The notes: generated by a model from the letters alone, not told the origin. A stretch of 64,000 nt of DNA from Rhizobium sp. BK602 (GCF_014195095.1 NZ_JACIBC010000006.1:62001-126000); one strand, 5' to 3'. Shown: positions 19,347 through 27,986, counted from the stretch's first letter. Translations and numbers: made by a program.

Positions 19347-20060
19347 ATGATCTTTGATGCCGCGCGTCTTTCCATCGCGAATCTCTTTGCGGCCGAGACG
19401 CGCAAGGTTTTCTGGAAGGTTCTCGGCCTGACGCTGCTGGCGCTTGTCGCCCTCTGGTTTGCGCTGCGCGGCACCTTCATCGCCTTTGCTCTTCCCTGGT
19501 TGCAGAGCTTCATGCCGGCGGCGCCGGATTGGACGAGCTGGATCACCTTGCTCCTGGGGATTCTGGCGGGGATCGGCTTGGCATTGGTCCTGGCGCTGCT
19601 GATTTCTCCGGTGACAGCGCTGATCGCGGGCCTGTTTCTCGATGATGTTGCCGATGTGGTGGAGAAGCGGGATTATCCGGCCGAGCCGCCGGGAAAAGCG
19701 CTGCCTTTCATGCCGGCGATGAAAGGGTCGCTGAAGTTCCTCGGCGTGGTGATCGTCGGCAACATCGTGGCGCTGTTTCTGCTGTTCATTCCCGGCGTCA
19801 ATCTCGTCGCCTTCTTCCTGGTCAACGGCTATCTGCTCGGCCGGGAATTCTTTGAATTCGCCGCCATGCGCTTTCGCTCCCCGCAAGAGGCGCGGCGGTT
19901 CCGCGCCAAGCATGCGCTTACCGTCTTCCTCGCCGGTCTGGTGATCGCCGCCTTCCTGGCCATTCCGATCGTCAATCTGCTGACGCCGCTGTTCGCGGCG
20001 GGAATGATGGTGCATCTGCACAAGCTGATCTCGCGGAAGGAAGCGGCGCCGCTTCCCTGA
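19347..20060 (+). CDS. CysZ-like / EI24 domain integral membrane protein
   Basis: The 237-residue protein has at least four long hydrophobic segments (about 32-55, 66-95, 130-160 and 190-225). It keeps the family feature of a hairpin around FLDDVADVVEKRDYP. It matches the EI24/CysZ family, often labelled sulfate transporter family in rhizobia. AGGAGA at 19331-19336 supports the ATG at 19347 rather than an in-frame start 54 bases upstream. No sulfate-assimilation gene is nearby, so the sulfate role is only a family label. It is convergent with nth. Confidence 0.82.
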   Translation: MIFDAARLSIANLFAAETRKVFWKVLGLTLLALVALWFALRGTFIAFALPWLQSFMPAAPDWTSWITLLLGILAGIGLALVLALLISPVTALIAGLFLDDVADVVEKRDYPAEPPGKALPFMPAMKGSLKFLGVVIVGNIVALFLLFIPGVNLVAFFLVNGYLLGREFFEFAAMRFRSPQEARRFRAKHALTVFLAGLVIAAFLAIPIVNLLTPLFAAGMMVHLHKLISRKEAAPLP

Positions 20061-20080
20061 ATGCTGCAGCGATTGCAGCT

Positions 20081-20860
20081 CTAGTCGGCGGCCTGGGTGC
20101 CGATCACCTGCTGCGGCAGCTCGACCAGGGGAGCGGGGATGTCCCAGGTCTTTTCCGGCGAGCGACAGAGGTCGGCGATGACGCAGCGCTCGCATTCCGG
20201 CTTGCGCGCCTTGCAGACATAGCGTCCGTGCAGGATCAGCCAGTGATGCGCATGGTAGAGATACTGATCGGGGATCACCTTCATCAGCCGCTGCTCGACC
20301 TCGTCCGGCGTCTTGCCGGGCGCCAGCAGCAGGCGGTTGGCGATGCGGAAGATGTGGGTGTCGACGGCGAGTGTCGCCTGGCCGAAGGCCATGGAGAGGA
20401 CGACATTGGCGGTCTTGCGGCCGACGCCGGGCAGCGTCATCAGCGCCTCGCGCGTCCGCGGCACCTCGCCGCCGAAATCGCGGATCAGCTTTTCCGACAG
20501 CGCCACGACATTTTTCGCCTTGTTGCGGTAAAGGCCGATGGTCTTGATGTAGTCGCGGATGCGCTCCTCGCCGAGATCGAGCATCTTTTGCGGCGTATCG
20601 GCGGCGGCGAAGAGAGCGCGGGTCGCCTTGTTGACGCCGACGTCGGTCGCCTGCGCCGAGAGCGCCACGGCGACCACGAGCGTGAAGGGATTGACGTGTT
20701 CCAGCTCCCCCTTCGGTTCCGGCCGCTGGACGGAGAAACGGCGGAAGATCTCCTCGAGATCCGCCTTGGAATAGGGGCTCTTGAAGGCCGGCTTGCGGCC
20801 CGCGGTCGCATTTGACTTTTTCACGTTTTGGGCGCTGGATCTGATCTTGGGATTTGCCAT
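20081..20860 (-). CDS. nth: endonuclease III (DNA glycosylase/AP lyase)
   Basis: A 259-residue base-excision repair enzyme. The helix-hairpin-helix motif LPGVGRKTANVVL contains the catalytic Lys, and the catalytic Asp is in AVDTHIFR. The 4Fe-4S cluster ligands are in CKARKPECERCVIADLC (spacing 6-2-5). It removes oxidised pyrimidines from DNA. The ATG at 20860 gives an N-terminal tail of about 30 basic residues before the fold, common in alphaproteobacteria. The start codon is two bases from an in-frame ATG of the divergent DUF2244 gene, so the promoters overlap. Confidence 0.95.
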   Translation of the reverse strand: MANPKIRSSAQNVKKSNATAGRKPAFKSPYSKADLEEIFRRFSVQRPEPKGELEHVNPFTLVVAVALSAQATDVGVNKATRALFAAADTPQKMLDLGEERIRDYIKTIGLYRNKAKNVVALSEKLIRDFGGEVPRTREALMTLPGVGRKTANVVLSMAFGQATLAVDTHIFRIANRLLLAPGKTPDEVEQRLMKVIPDQYLYHAHHWLILHGRYVCKARKPECERCVIADLCRSPEKTWDIPAPLVELPQQVIGTQAAD

Positions 20861-20882
20861 GAACGACCTATACTCAAGTCCT

Positions 20883-21386
20883 ATGACCGAACGCAACGCC
20901 GATACCGAGATCGACAGCAACAGACCGGTCTTCGCTGCGGAACTCTTCCCCCATCGCTCGCTGGGGCGAAAGGGCTTCAAGGTGATGCTGGCGCTGATGG
21001 GCGTTTTCTGCCTGATCTATGGCATCGTCTTCGTCGTTCGCGGCGCATGGCCGATCGGCATCTTCTTCGGGGCTGATTTCCTGCTGCTCTACGGCGCCTT
21101 CTGGCTGAACTACCGGTCGGGCCGGGTGCGCGAGGAGGTGACGGTGTCGCGCACCGATGTCTCGATCCGCAAGTTCTCGCCGTCCGGCCGCATGGTCGAG
21201 CATCGCTTCAATCCGTTCTGGACCCGCTTTCTCGTTCAGCGCCACAGCGAGATCGGCGTCGTGTCGATGCATGTCCGTGACCGCAGCCATGACACGGATG
21301 TCGGCTCCTTCCTCAATCCGGAAGACCGCGAGAGCTTCGCCAAGGCTTTCAAGCGCGCTTTGGCGACCGTGACTCAAAGGATATAG
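20883..21386 (+). CDS. DUF2244 domain membrane protein
   Basis: A 167-residue protein with two adjacent membrane segments (about residues 30-50 and 54-72) followed by a cytoplasmic tail containing WTRFLVQRH and VGSFLNPEDRESFAKAFKRAL, the usual end of DUF2244 proteins. Function is unknown. It is divergent from nth, an arrangement seen across Rhizobiaceae. The ATG at 20883 was preferred over one at 20859, which would overlap the nth start codon. Confidence 0.88.
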   Translation: MTERNADTEIDSNRPVFAAELFPHRSLGRKGFKVMLALMGVFCLIYGIVFVVRGAWPIGIFFGADFLLLYGAFWLNYRSGRVREEVTVSRTDVSIRKFSPSGRMVEHRFNPFWTRFLVQRHSEIGVVSMHVRDRSHDTDVGSFLNPEDRESFAKAFKRALATVTQRI

Positions 21387-21468
21387 TTCGTTTGGCAACG
21401 CCCTTGTGCAAGAAACGGGTGGTTTTGCCCGTCTCTTCGTGGTGTTCTCCTTTTTAAGGAGAAAGATT

Positions 21469-22341
21469 ATGAATGCCATCGCACAGCTGAAGAAAGACAT
21501 CACGCCGGAAGGCCCCGATTACGACATCGTCCGCCGGGTGATCGAGCTCATCACCGAGGATTATCGCGACCAGCCGTCGCTGGAGACGATCGCGGCGGAG
21601 CTCGGCCAGTCGCCGACGCAGTTGCAGAAGACCTTCACCCGCTGGGCCGGCCTGTCGCCCAAGGCCTTCCTGCAGGCCGTCACGCTGGATCACGCCAAGC
21701 GGCTGCTGCGCCAGGAAGATTTGCCGCTGCTCGAAACCTCGTTCGAGGTGGGTCTTTCCGGTCCAAGCCGGCTGCACGATCTCTTCGTCACGCATGAGGC
21801 GATGTCGCCCGGCGAATGGAAGGCGAAGGGCGGCGGGCTGACCATCCGCTACGGCTTCCATATCTCGCCCTTCGGGCACGCCCTGATCATGGCCACCGAC
21901 CGTGGTCTTGCCGGCCTTGCCTTCAGCGACACCGGTGACGAGAAGGCCTGCCTGGAGGACATGACCTGCCGCTGGCCGAATGCGCAATATGTCGAGGACC
22001 TGCAGGCGACCATGCCCTATGCGGCGCGGATTTTCGAGCCGTCGAAATGGTCGAGCGACCAGCCGCTGCGCGTGGTGCTGATCGGCACGGATTTTCAGGT
22101 GCGTGTCTGGGAAAGCCTGCTGAAGATCCCGATGGGCCGGGCCGTCACCTATTCCGATATCGCCCGGGATATCGGTCAGCCCACAGCCATGCGCGCCGTC
22201 GGCGCCGCCGTCGGACGCAACCCGATCTCCTTCGTCGTCCCTTGCCACCGGGCGCTCGGCAAGAATGGCGATCTCACCGGCTATCACTGGGGCCTGACGC
22301 GCAAGCGGGCGATGCTGGGCTGGGAGGCGGGGAAGGCTTGA
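21469..22341 (+). CDS. Ada-like protein: AraC-type HTH fused to O6-alkylguanine-DNA alkyltransferase
   Basis: A 290-residue fusion. Residues about 20-110 form an AraC-type DNA-binding domain (DQPSLETIAAELGQSPTQLQ). Residues about 120-285 form the methyltransferase, with the acceptor Cys in VVPCHRALG. The N-terminal four-Cys zinc domain of E. coli Ada, which senses methylphosphotriesters, is missing. It should therefore repair O6-methylguanine and may regulate genes by another cue. AAGGAG at 21456-21461 supports the ATG at 21469. Confidence 0.92.
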   Translation: MNAIAQLKKDITPEGPDYDIVRRVIELITEDYRDQPSLETIAAELGQSPTQLQKTFTRWAGLSPKAFLQAVTLDHAKRLLRQEDLPLLETSFEVGLSGPSRLHDLFVTHEAMSPGEWKAKGGGLTIRYGFHISPFGHALIMATDRGLAGLAFSDTGDEKACLEDMTCRWPNAQYVEDLQATMPYAARIFEPSKWSSDQPLRVVLIGTDFQVRVWESLLKIPMGRAVTYSDIARDIGQPTAMRAVGAAVGRNPISFVVPCHRALGKNGDLTGYHWGLTRKRAMLGWEAGKA

Positions 22342-22436
22342 GGGGGGCGCACTTCAGAGATGCTGGTTTGCCGAGCTTCTGAATTCTGATTTTACTCTCG
22401 GGTCTTATACTCTGGAGTTTTGTGAAATCGAGCCAT

Positions 22437-23084
22437 CTATTCGGCTTGAACTGTGGCGCTGCCGCCAGCGTCATCCAGGTACAGGCTGACCAGCCGGATA
22501 AGTTCGCTCTGCACTATGGGGCTCGCCAACATGTTACGGCGCGCGGCATTGTGTATCACCCCGTCAATCGCATCGGAAATGATCAGCGCAGCGGTTTGAT
22601 CGGTCCTGCGAGGCTGGTGGTTTCGATAGATAGCGACAGCCTCTGCATAGTAGCCGAGATATTCGATTTCGAATGCACTGTTGGGATTGCGATAGTCGTC
22701 CGAGCTCGGAGCTTCATCGAGCAATACCCTGTGAAGTCCGGGGTAGATGCTATGGGCGGCGATCATGGCGTGAACGAGGCTCGTTGCGAATTGCACGGGC
22801 GACAACCCTTTGGCTTTGAATTTCCGCATGACGGCGAGGCAGTCGTCGAGATGCCGCTGGCGGATGGCATCGACCAGAGAAAGCTTGTCCGGAAAATACT
22901 GGTATAGCGAGCCGATGCTCACGCCGGCCAAATCTGCGACCCTGTTGGTCGTGAACCCCGCCCATCCTTCATCGCTCAAAATGCGAGCGCCAGCCTGAAG
23001 GATCGTTTCGACCGTCGCGCGGGAACGGGCCTGTCGCGGCCGCTTGCGCATTACCGGCGGCTGCTTTGCAATGCGAGTAGACAA
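22437..23084 (-). CDS. TetR family transcriptional regulator
   Basis: A 215-residue TetR protein with its helix-turn-helix at about residues 20-65 (RATVETILQAGARIL, then AGVSIGSLYQYFPDK). The longest frame starts with a TTG at 23084 preceded by GAGGGGAG four bases away; an ATG at 23051 is the alternative but has a poor ribosome site. It is divergent from the DinB-like gene, and a perfect 25-bp palindrome at 23102-23126 sits 18 bases upstream of the TTG. It is likely to repress itself and dinB. The inducer is unknown. Confidence 0.9.
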   Translation of the reverse strand: MSTRIAKQPPVMRKRPRQARSRATVETILQAGARILSDEGWAGFTTNRVADLAGVSIGSLYQYFPDKLSLVDAIRQRHLDDCLAVMRKFKAKGLSPVQFATSLVHAMIAAHSIYPGLHRVLLDEAPSSDDYRNPNSAFEIEYLGYYAEAVAIYRNHQPRRTDQTAALIISDAIDGVIHNAARRNMLASPIVQSELIRLVSLYLDDAGGSATVQAE

Positions 23085-23101
23085 AGGACTCCCCTCGTAC
23101 A

Positions 23102-23126
23102 GAATGTGAGTAATTTACTCACATTC
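23102..23126. promoter_or_regulatory. perfect 25-bp palindrome, operator of the TetR/DinB pair
   Basis: GAATGTGAGTAA (23102-23113), one central T, and TTACTCACATTC (23115-23126) are exact reverse complements. It lies alone in the 66-base space between the divergent genes. Length and symmetry fit a TetR dimer operator controlling both directions. Confidence 0.8.
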
Positions 23127-23150
23127 CGAAAACTTGGAAGGGCCGTCCTC

Positions 23151-23657
23151 ATGAGTACATTCCTGCAAAAACTTTACGCCTATCATGCTTGGGCCAATCA
23201 TGACCTGTTCGACAAATTGGGGGCTTTGGATCAGGAGCAGCACAAGACCGAGCTGCACACCGCCTTGCGACTGATCAACCATTATTATGTCGTGGCTCGA
23301 ATCTTTGCCGCACATCTAACCGGTTCGCAGCACGGTTATACTTCCGACAACACCGACGAGACGCCAACTCTGGGCGATCTGCGTGCGGCCGTAGCCTCTT
23401 CCGATCAGTGGTATCTCGATTATCTTCGCGGCAGCTCGTCCGAGACGCTGGCCGAGGCGGTCCCGTTCACCTTCACGGATGGCGACAAGGGCTATATGAC
23501 CAGAGAAGAAATGCTGACCCATGTTGCCCTGCATGGCGGCTACCACCGGGGCGAGGTCGGACGGATGCTCTGGCAACTTTCCGTCACGCCGCCTTGGGAC
23601 ACCTTTGCCGTCTATCTTCACCAGAGCGAGCCGGCGCGGCGGCGGCAAGGTGGCTAG
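23151..23657 (+). CDS. DinB family protein
   Basis: The 168-residue four-helix-bundle protein carries the DinB/YfiT pattern of three metal-binding His: one in YAYHAWANHDLF near residue 10-15 or in RLINHYYV, and the pair in HVALHGGYHRGEVG near 125-135. These proteins are metal-dependent thiol transferases or unknown stress proteins. A GTG at 23106 is in frame but would lie inside the operator palindrome, so the ATG at 23151 is preferred. It is controlled in all likelihood by the divergent TetR protein. Confidence 0.88.
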   Translation: MSTFLQKLYAYHAWANHDLFDKLGALDQEQHKTELHTALRLINHYYVVARIFAAHLTGSQHGYTSDNTDETPTLGDLRAAVASSDQWYLDYLRGSSSETLAEAVPFTFTDGDKGYMTREEMLTHVALHGGYHRGEVGRMLWQLSVTPPWDTFAVYLHQSEPARRRQGG

Positions 23658-23723
23658 CAATCCATTTCGGCTTTAGAAACAGATCCGTGGGCTACGCATT
23701 CTGAGCGAATTCGGAGCCGGACC

Positions 23724-24713
23724 TCAAGCCGCCTTCGCCATCGCCATTTGCAGCAGCGCCTTGGCGGCACTTTCATCGGTGATCAGCGTATTGCAGCCGA
23801 TGCGCTTGATGGTGGCGCTGATGGCGAGCGCGCGGTGGGCGCCGCCGGAGGCGATGACGATGTGCTTGGCTTTCTTCAGCGTGTCGAGGTCGACGGACAT
23901 GACGCGCTTGTTGATCGGATGGTCGACGGAATTGCCCTCGGCATCGAGGAAATTGAACATGGTGTCGCAGACGCAGCCGGCTTCGATCAGCTGGTCCAGC
24001 TCGCGTTTCGAGATGAAGCCTTCCGACAGCGACGTGGAGTGCGGGCCGATGTCGCCGCAACTGACGATGGCGAGATCGAGGCTTTCGGCCAGCCGGTAGA
24101 TCGCCTCCAGCCCGCATTTTTCGATAAGATTGCGCTTGGTCTCGATGGAATCGACCAGAAGCGGCGCCAGGAACATGTAGCATTCGGCGCCGAGCTGGCT
24201 CGCCAGCCGCCAGGTGTAGTCGATCGGGTTGGTCTGGTGGACGGCGACGATGCCGCCGAGCAGCGAGACCACCTTGCAATTGTCGCGATGAGGGGGACGG
24301 AAGCTGGCGAGCGAGGCCGTCATCGTCCGGCCCCAGCCGACGCCGATCGTATAGCTGTCCGGGATCGCTTCCGTCAGGAACTGGCCGAGCGCCAGGCCGA
24401 CGCTTTTTGCCTGCGCGTTGACGTCGCCGCCGGCCGGTGCCGGAACGACGATCGCCTCGTCGAGCCCATAGGTGCGCTCCAGCTTGATCGCCAGCTCGAC
24501 GCAATCGTCGATGCCCTCGTTGATCCAGATCTGCACCTCGCTGCGGCGCATCGCCTCGTCCAGCAGGCGGATGACGGTGGTGCGGCTGATGCCGAGCTGC
24601 TCGGCGACGTCCTTCTGCGTCAGGCCCTGATTGTAATAGAGCCAGGCGGCGCGCAGCCGCAAGGAAGCCGTCTCGGAATAGGCAGTGTGTGTCCCGCGTC
24701 TGAGTTTGGCCAC
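23724..24713 (-). CDS. SorC/DeoR-family sugar-binding transcriptional regulator
   Basis: A 329-residue SorC-type regulator with the helix-turn-helix YYNQGLTQKDVAEQLGISRT near residues 25-50 and a C-terminal sugar-phosphate-binding domain. GGAGGA directly upstream sets a GTG start at 24713; longer in-frame starts add a Pro-rich tail unlike the family. It is a paralogue of the regulator at 8911-9864. It is divergent from transaldolase with a 486-base gap containing a palindrome at 24804-24820, so it may control tal or an unlinked sugar operon. Confidence 0.9.
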   Translation of the reverse strand: MAKLRRGTHTAYSETASLRLRAAWLYYNQGLTQKDVAEQLGISRTTVIRLLDEAMRRSEVQIWINEGIDDCVELAIKLERTYGLDEAIVVPAPAGGDVNAQAKSVGLALGQFLTEAIPDSYTIGVGWGRTMTASLASFRPPHRDNCKVVSLLGGIVAVHQTNPIDYTWRLASQLGAECYMFLAPLLVDSIETKRNLIEKCGLEAIYRLAESLDLAIVSCGDIGPHSTSLSEGFISKRELDQLIEAGCVCDTMFNFLDAEGNSVDHPINKRVMSVDLDTLKKAKHIVIASGGAHRALAISATIKRIGCNTLITDESAAKALLQMAMAKAA

Positions 24714-25199
24714 AGGTCCTCCGGCAAGATGTACGCCCGCCCTTACATGAATGATCGCGAGCGGCAAAGGTTGCGGCGATCGGGCGGCGGCGGGCTGCAA
24801 GATCATAGAGATATTCTATGGCTTGAAACTTATGTCAATTGAAATGCACAAATGTCCTTGACTTTTCGCGGCGAGATTGATGATAGTCGCCTCAAGGAAT
24901 TCGGTCTTTGTCCAAGCGAGGAGGACAATGTGCGAGCGCTGCGCCGTGGACGTGTCTGGCTGGACAGGGAGCCATATAGGGCGCTCTCGCCCGGAGAACA
25001 GCCTCTCCCCGGACAGTCGTCCCGTCATGGCGTCGACCGTAGGCCGGAAATGGAACTTTCGCGGTTTTTCTCCCGTTATCCAGTCAAAGGAGACGGTAGG
25101 GCGTAATGCGTCTGCGGTCTTCGTGTCGTCCATCAACCGGGCGGTATCGCCGGTCAACATCTCCCATCCAATGGGCTTCATTCAACAAGGATATGTATT
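24714..25199. other. 486-base gap between the SorC regulator and transaldolase
   Basis: It holds the inverted repeat at 24804-24820, a possible minus-strand -35 (TTGACA as its complement at 24834-24839), and a small open frame 24928-25203 with a strong ribosome site. No RNA gene or repeat was recognised. Confidence 0.6.
24804..24820. promoter_or_regulatory. candidate operator of the divergent SorC regulator
   Basis: CATAGA (24804-24809) and TCTATG (24815-24820) flank GATAT. The repeat lies about 90 bases upstream of the regulator's GTG start, next to a TTGACA on the minus strand, a position that fits autoregulation. Confidence 0.4.
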
Positions 25200-25203
25200 A
25201 TGA
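24928..25203 (+). CDS. possible small protein or leader peptide overlapping the tal start
   Basis: A 91-codon frame starts with ATG preceded by GAGGAGG (4-base spacing) and ends with TGA sharing the ATGA overlap with the transaldolase start. The peptide begins [14 protein letters not shown] and is rich in Ser, Arg and Val, with no domain, signal peptide or membrane segment I recognise. The ribosome site is stronger than that of tal itself, and the overlap could couple the two. It may also be chance: the opposite strand is also open over most of this stretch. Low confidence. Confidence 0.25.
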   Translation: MCERCAVDVSGWTGSHIGRSRPENSLSPDSRPVMASTVGRKWNFRGFSPVIQSKETVGRNASAVFVSSINRAVSPVNISHPMGFIQQGYVL

Positions 25204-26165
25204 CATCCAAGCTTGACCAACTCCGCGCCATCACCACGGTCGTGGCCGATACCGGCGACATCGAGGCGGTTGCCCGCCTGAAGCCGGTGGATTGCACCAC
25301 CAACCCGACCATCGTGCTGAAGGCGCTCGGCACGCCGATGTTCGCCGACGCGATCAAGGAAGCCGTCGCCTGGGGCAAGAAGCAGGGTGGCACGCCGGAT
25401 GCCGTTGCCGCCGCCGTCGCCGACCGTTTGGCGATCTCCGTCGGCGCCGCGCTGTCCGGCCTCGTTCCCGGCCGTGTCTCGACCGAAGTCGACGCCGACC
25501 TGTCCTTCGATACCGAAGCATCGCTCGCCAAGGCCCGCGCCATCATCGCCGCCTACAAGGAGCGTGGCATCGAGCGTGACCGTATCCTGATCAAGCTCGC
25601 TTCCACCTGGGAAGGCATCCGCGCCGCCGAAGTGCTGCAGAAGGAAGGCATCGACTGCAATCTGACGCTGCTCTTCAGCAAGGCCCAGGCGATTGCTTGC
25701 GCCGACGCCAAGGCATTCCTGATCTCGCCCTTCGTCGGCCGCATCCTCGACTGGTACAAGAAGTCGACGGGCAAGGACTACACGGCCGAGGAAGATCCGG
25801 GCGTCGTCTCGGTTCGCGACATCTATAACTACTACAAGGCCAACGACATCAAGACGATCGTCATGGGCGCCTCCTTCCGCAACACCGGCGAAATCGAAGC
25901 GCTGGCCGGCTGCGATCGCCTGACGATCAGCCCGAACCTGCTCGACGAACTCGCCAAGGACGAAGGCAAGCTGGAGCGCAAGCTTTCGCCGGATAACAAG
26001 ACCGCCGTCGAGAAGATCGCCGTCGACGAGAAGACTTTCCGCTGGATGATGAACGAGGACGCGATGGCGACCGAGAAGCTCTCGGAAGGCATCCGCGCCT
26101 TCGCCAAGGACCTTGGCACGCTTCGCGCCATGGTCGGCAAGGAACTGCAGCTCGCTGCTGCCTGA
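25200..26165 (+). CDS. tal: transaldolase
   Basis: The 321-residue protein is a full-length TalB-type transaldolase. The N-terminal motif is VDCTTNPTI near residue 30, and the Schiff-base Lys lies in [13 protein letters not shown] near residue 130. It moves a dihydroxyacetone unit between sugar phosphates in the non-oxidative pentose phosphate pathway, in the cytoplasm. AAGGA at 25187-25191 is 8 bases before the ATG. A hairpin with a T-run follows. Pentose and polyol genes elsewhere in the window feed the same pathway. Confidence 0.96.
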   Translation: MTSKLDQLRAITTVVADTGDIEAVARLKPVDCTTNPTIVLKALGTPMFADAIKEAVAWGKKQGGTPDAVAAAVADRLAISVGAALSGLVPGRVSTEVDADLSFDTEASLAKARAIIAAYKERGIERDRILIKLASTWEGIRAAEVLQKEGIDCNLTLLFSKAQAIACADAKAFLISPFVGRILDWYKKSTGKDYTAEEDPGVVSVRDIYNYYKANDIKTIVMGASFRNTGEIEALAGCDRLTISPNLLDELAKDEGKLERKLSPDNKTAVEKIAVDEKTFRWMMNEDAMATEKLSEGIRAFAKDLGTLRAMVGKELQLAAA

Positions 26166-26193
26166 GGCGAATTGGCGTCTCGATTTTGAAGAG

Positions 26194-26223
26194 GGGTGTC
26201 GCAGGGATGCGGCGCCCTTTTTT
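26194..26223 (+). terminator. rho-independent terminator after tal
   Basis: GGGTGTCGC (26194-26202) pairs with GCGGCGCCC (26209-26217), using two G-T pairs, followed by six T. Confidence 0.75.
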
Positions 26224-26289
26224 GATGATTGGGGCCAGGTCCGGCAAGTAGGCTTTTGCCTGCAGCCCGTCTCGTGCGTTGCCGGCCGT

Positions 26290-27126
26290 TCAGAGGGACC
26301 AAAGGCGCTTGGCGTTGAGCCGGTAGAGCCGGTCGCGCTCGTCGGTGCTCACCCCATGCATCAGCGCATGGGTGGCGGCGACCCAGGTGGAGAGATTGCC
26401 GCCTAGCGTGCAGACCGGCCAGTCACTGCCCCAGATGACGCGATCCCAGCCGAAGCGGGTGATGCAATGTTCGACGAAGGGGCGCAGCGTTTCGGGCGTC
26501 CAGCTGTCGGGATCGGCATAGGCGACGACGCCGGAAATCTTGACGATGACGTTCGGCCGCTTGGCGATCTCCGTTATGCCCGCGGACCAGACTTCGCTGA
26601 GCTGTTTCTGGATGGCGGGCACACCGCAATGGTCGAGAATGAACCGGACGTCGGGATTGAGGTCGGCGAGCGCGATTGCCTTGGATATCTGGTGCGGCAG
26701 CACGCAAAGATCGAAGGTAAGGTGCGTATTGCCGAGCCGCTTGATGTTCTCGCGAAACAGCGCACTCTCGGAGACATCATCCGGCACGACATGCAGGACG
26801 CGTCGGAACCCCTTGACGAAGGGGTTGGCGAGCACGCGCTCGAGATAGGCGGGGAAGCCGGCATCCTCCGGCCGACAGGCGGCGATGGCGCCGCGCAGCA
26901 GGCTGCCGGGCTGCCGGCTCAAGCCTTTGACATAGGCCGTCTCCCGCTCGATCTCGTTTTCGGCGACATCCACCTCCATGTGCAGCACATCGGTAATGCC
27001 GAGGCGGCGCGCTTCACGGGCATAGTCCTCGTAGAGACTGTCGCGATTGAGGGCGCCAGCCCCTTCCAGCCAGGGATAGGTCAGCTCTTTGCGGTCGACA
27101 ATGTGCAGATGGCTGTCGAAAAGCAT
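26290..27126 (-). CDS. amidohydrolase family protein, L-fuconolactonase-like
   Basis: The 278-residue protein is an amidohydrolase of the lactonase branch (fuconolactonase / pyrone-dicarboxylate lactonase). It starts MLFDSHLHI with the first two metal His, keeps RFILDHCG near the middle, and ends with WGSDWPV containing the catalytic Asp. It would open a sugar-acid lactone in the cytoplasm. Upstream lie an IclR regulator in the same direction and a divergent SDR that resembles 2-keto-3-deoxy-L-fuconate dehydrogenase; this context points to L-fucose or a related 6-deoxy sugar. The exact substrate is inferred. Confidence 0.85.
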   Translation of the reverse strand: MLFDSHLHIVDRKELTYPWLEGAGALNRDSLYEDYAREARRLGITDVLHMEVDVAENEIERETAYVKGLSRQPGSLLRGAIAACRPEDAGFPAYLERVLANPFVKGFRRVLHVVPDDVSESALFRENIKRLGNTHLTFDLCVLPHQISKAIALADLNPDVRFILDHCGVPAIQKQLSEVWSAGITEIAKRPNVIVKISGVVAYADPDSWTPETLRPFVEHCITRFGWDRVIWGSDWPVCTLGGNLSTWVAATHALMHGVSTDERDRLYRLNAKRLWSL

Positions 27127-27160
27127 GGTGATCCTCCCAGACCTGCTTGCTCAACATATA

Positions 27161-27173
27161 CTCACATAAGAAT
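27161..27173. promoter_or_regulatory. candidate IclR site upstream of the amidohydrolase
   Basis: CTCACATAAGAAT matches 11 of 13 positions of TTCACATATGAAT, the complement of the near-palindrome at 28020-28032 upstream of the IclR gene. It lies about 35 bases before the amidohydrolase start. Confidence 0.35.
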
Positions 27174-27191
27174 AGTTTATTCAAAAAGAAA

Positions 27192-27986
27192 TTATAGTTC
27201 GGCCCTGTCGACCGTGCCGACCACGGTTTCCGAAATCTGCCTTGCCGCGTCCCGCACATGGCCGATGACCTGATCATAGGTCGGTGCGTTGCGATTGACC
27301 GGCTGGATATAGGGGCAGGTGAGCGCGGCCAGCGCGTTGCCGTCCATCGCCAGGATCGGCGCGGAGATGTTGCGCACGCCGTTGGTCTGCAGGCTGTCCA
27401 TGGTCTCGAAGCCCTTGTCGCGGATCATTCGCAGCCGGTCATCGAGATCGGCCGGCGGTCTGTCGTCGTCCTGCTCCTGCTGCCGGCGCTGCTCGTTGAT
27501 CATCATCTGGCGCTGCTTCTCGTCGCGGAAGGCAAGCAGGATATGGCCCGACCCCGTGTTGAACAGGTGGATCTGAGCACCGACGCGGATCGAGATGCCC
27601 CAATAGGTCGGCGAATCCTGCTGGGCGATGACCACGACCGAACCGCGATCGAAGATCGCCAGATGGCAGGCCTGCTCCGCGCGGTTGGAAAATTCGCGCA
27701 TCAGCGGCGTGGCGAAGGACACCAGCCGACGCACCGGCGCGTGGTAATGCGCGAGGCCGAAGAGCTTCAGCGTCAGGTAGAAGCGGTCGCCGTCCTGCCG
27801 CTGCACGTAGCCGCGCCGGACGAGGCGGTCGAGCATGCGGTAGAATTCGTTCGGGCTCTTGCCGAGCGCCTTGGCGATTTCCGCCTGCGTCAACCCGCCA
27901 TCGATGCGTGCTAGTAGTTCCAGAATATCGAGACCCTTGTCCAGCGCCGGGGCGCGATATCGGTCGCTGTCGTCTTCTGCGGTCAT
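27192..27986 (-). CDS. IclR family transcriptional regulator
   Basis: A 264-residue IclR protein: an N-terminal winged helix (about 12-75, GLTQAEIAKALGKSPNEFYRM), then an effector-binding domain (about 85-255). It lies 65 bases upstream of the amidohydrolase and divergent from the SDR gene, so it can control both. IclR proteins usually sense a catabolic acid or its lactone. A similar 13-base sequence occurs before this gene and before the amidohydrolase. Confidence 0.92.
   Translation of the reverse strand: MTAEDDSDRYRAPALDKGLDILELLARIDGGLTQAEIAKALGKSPNEFYRMLDRLVRRGYVQRQDGDRFYLTLKLFGLAHYHAPVRRLVSFATPLMREFSNRAEQACHLAIFDRGSVVVIAQQDSPTYWGISIRVGAQIHLFNTGSGHILLAFRDEKQRQMMINEQRRQQEQDDDRPPADLDDRLRMIRDKGFETMDSLQTNGVRNISAPILAMDGNALAALTCPYIQPVNRNAPTYDQVIGHVRDAARQISETVVGTVDRAEL

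Noticed and set aside
24816-25181. 121-codon minus-strand frame upstream of tal
   Set aside because: It has no good ribosome site and no recognisable domain, and overlaps the SorC promoter region; kept only as a caveat for the small plus-strand frame.
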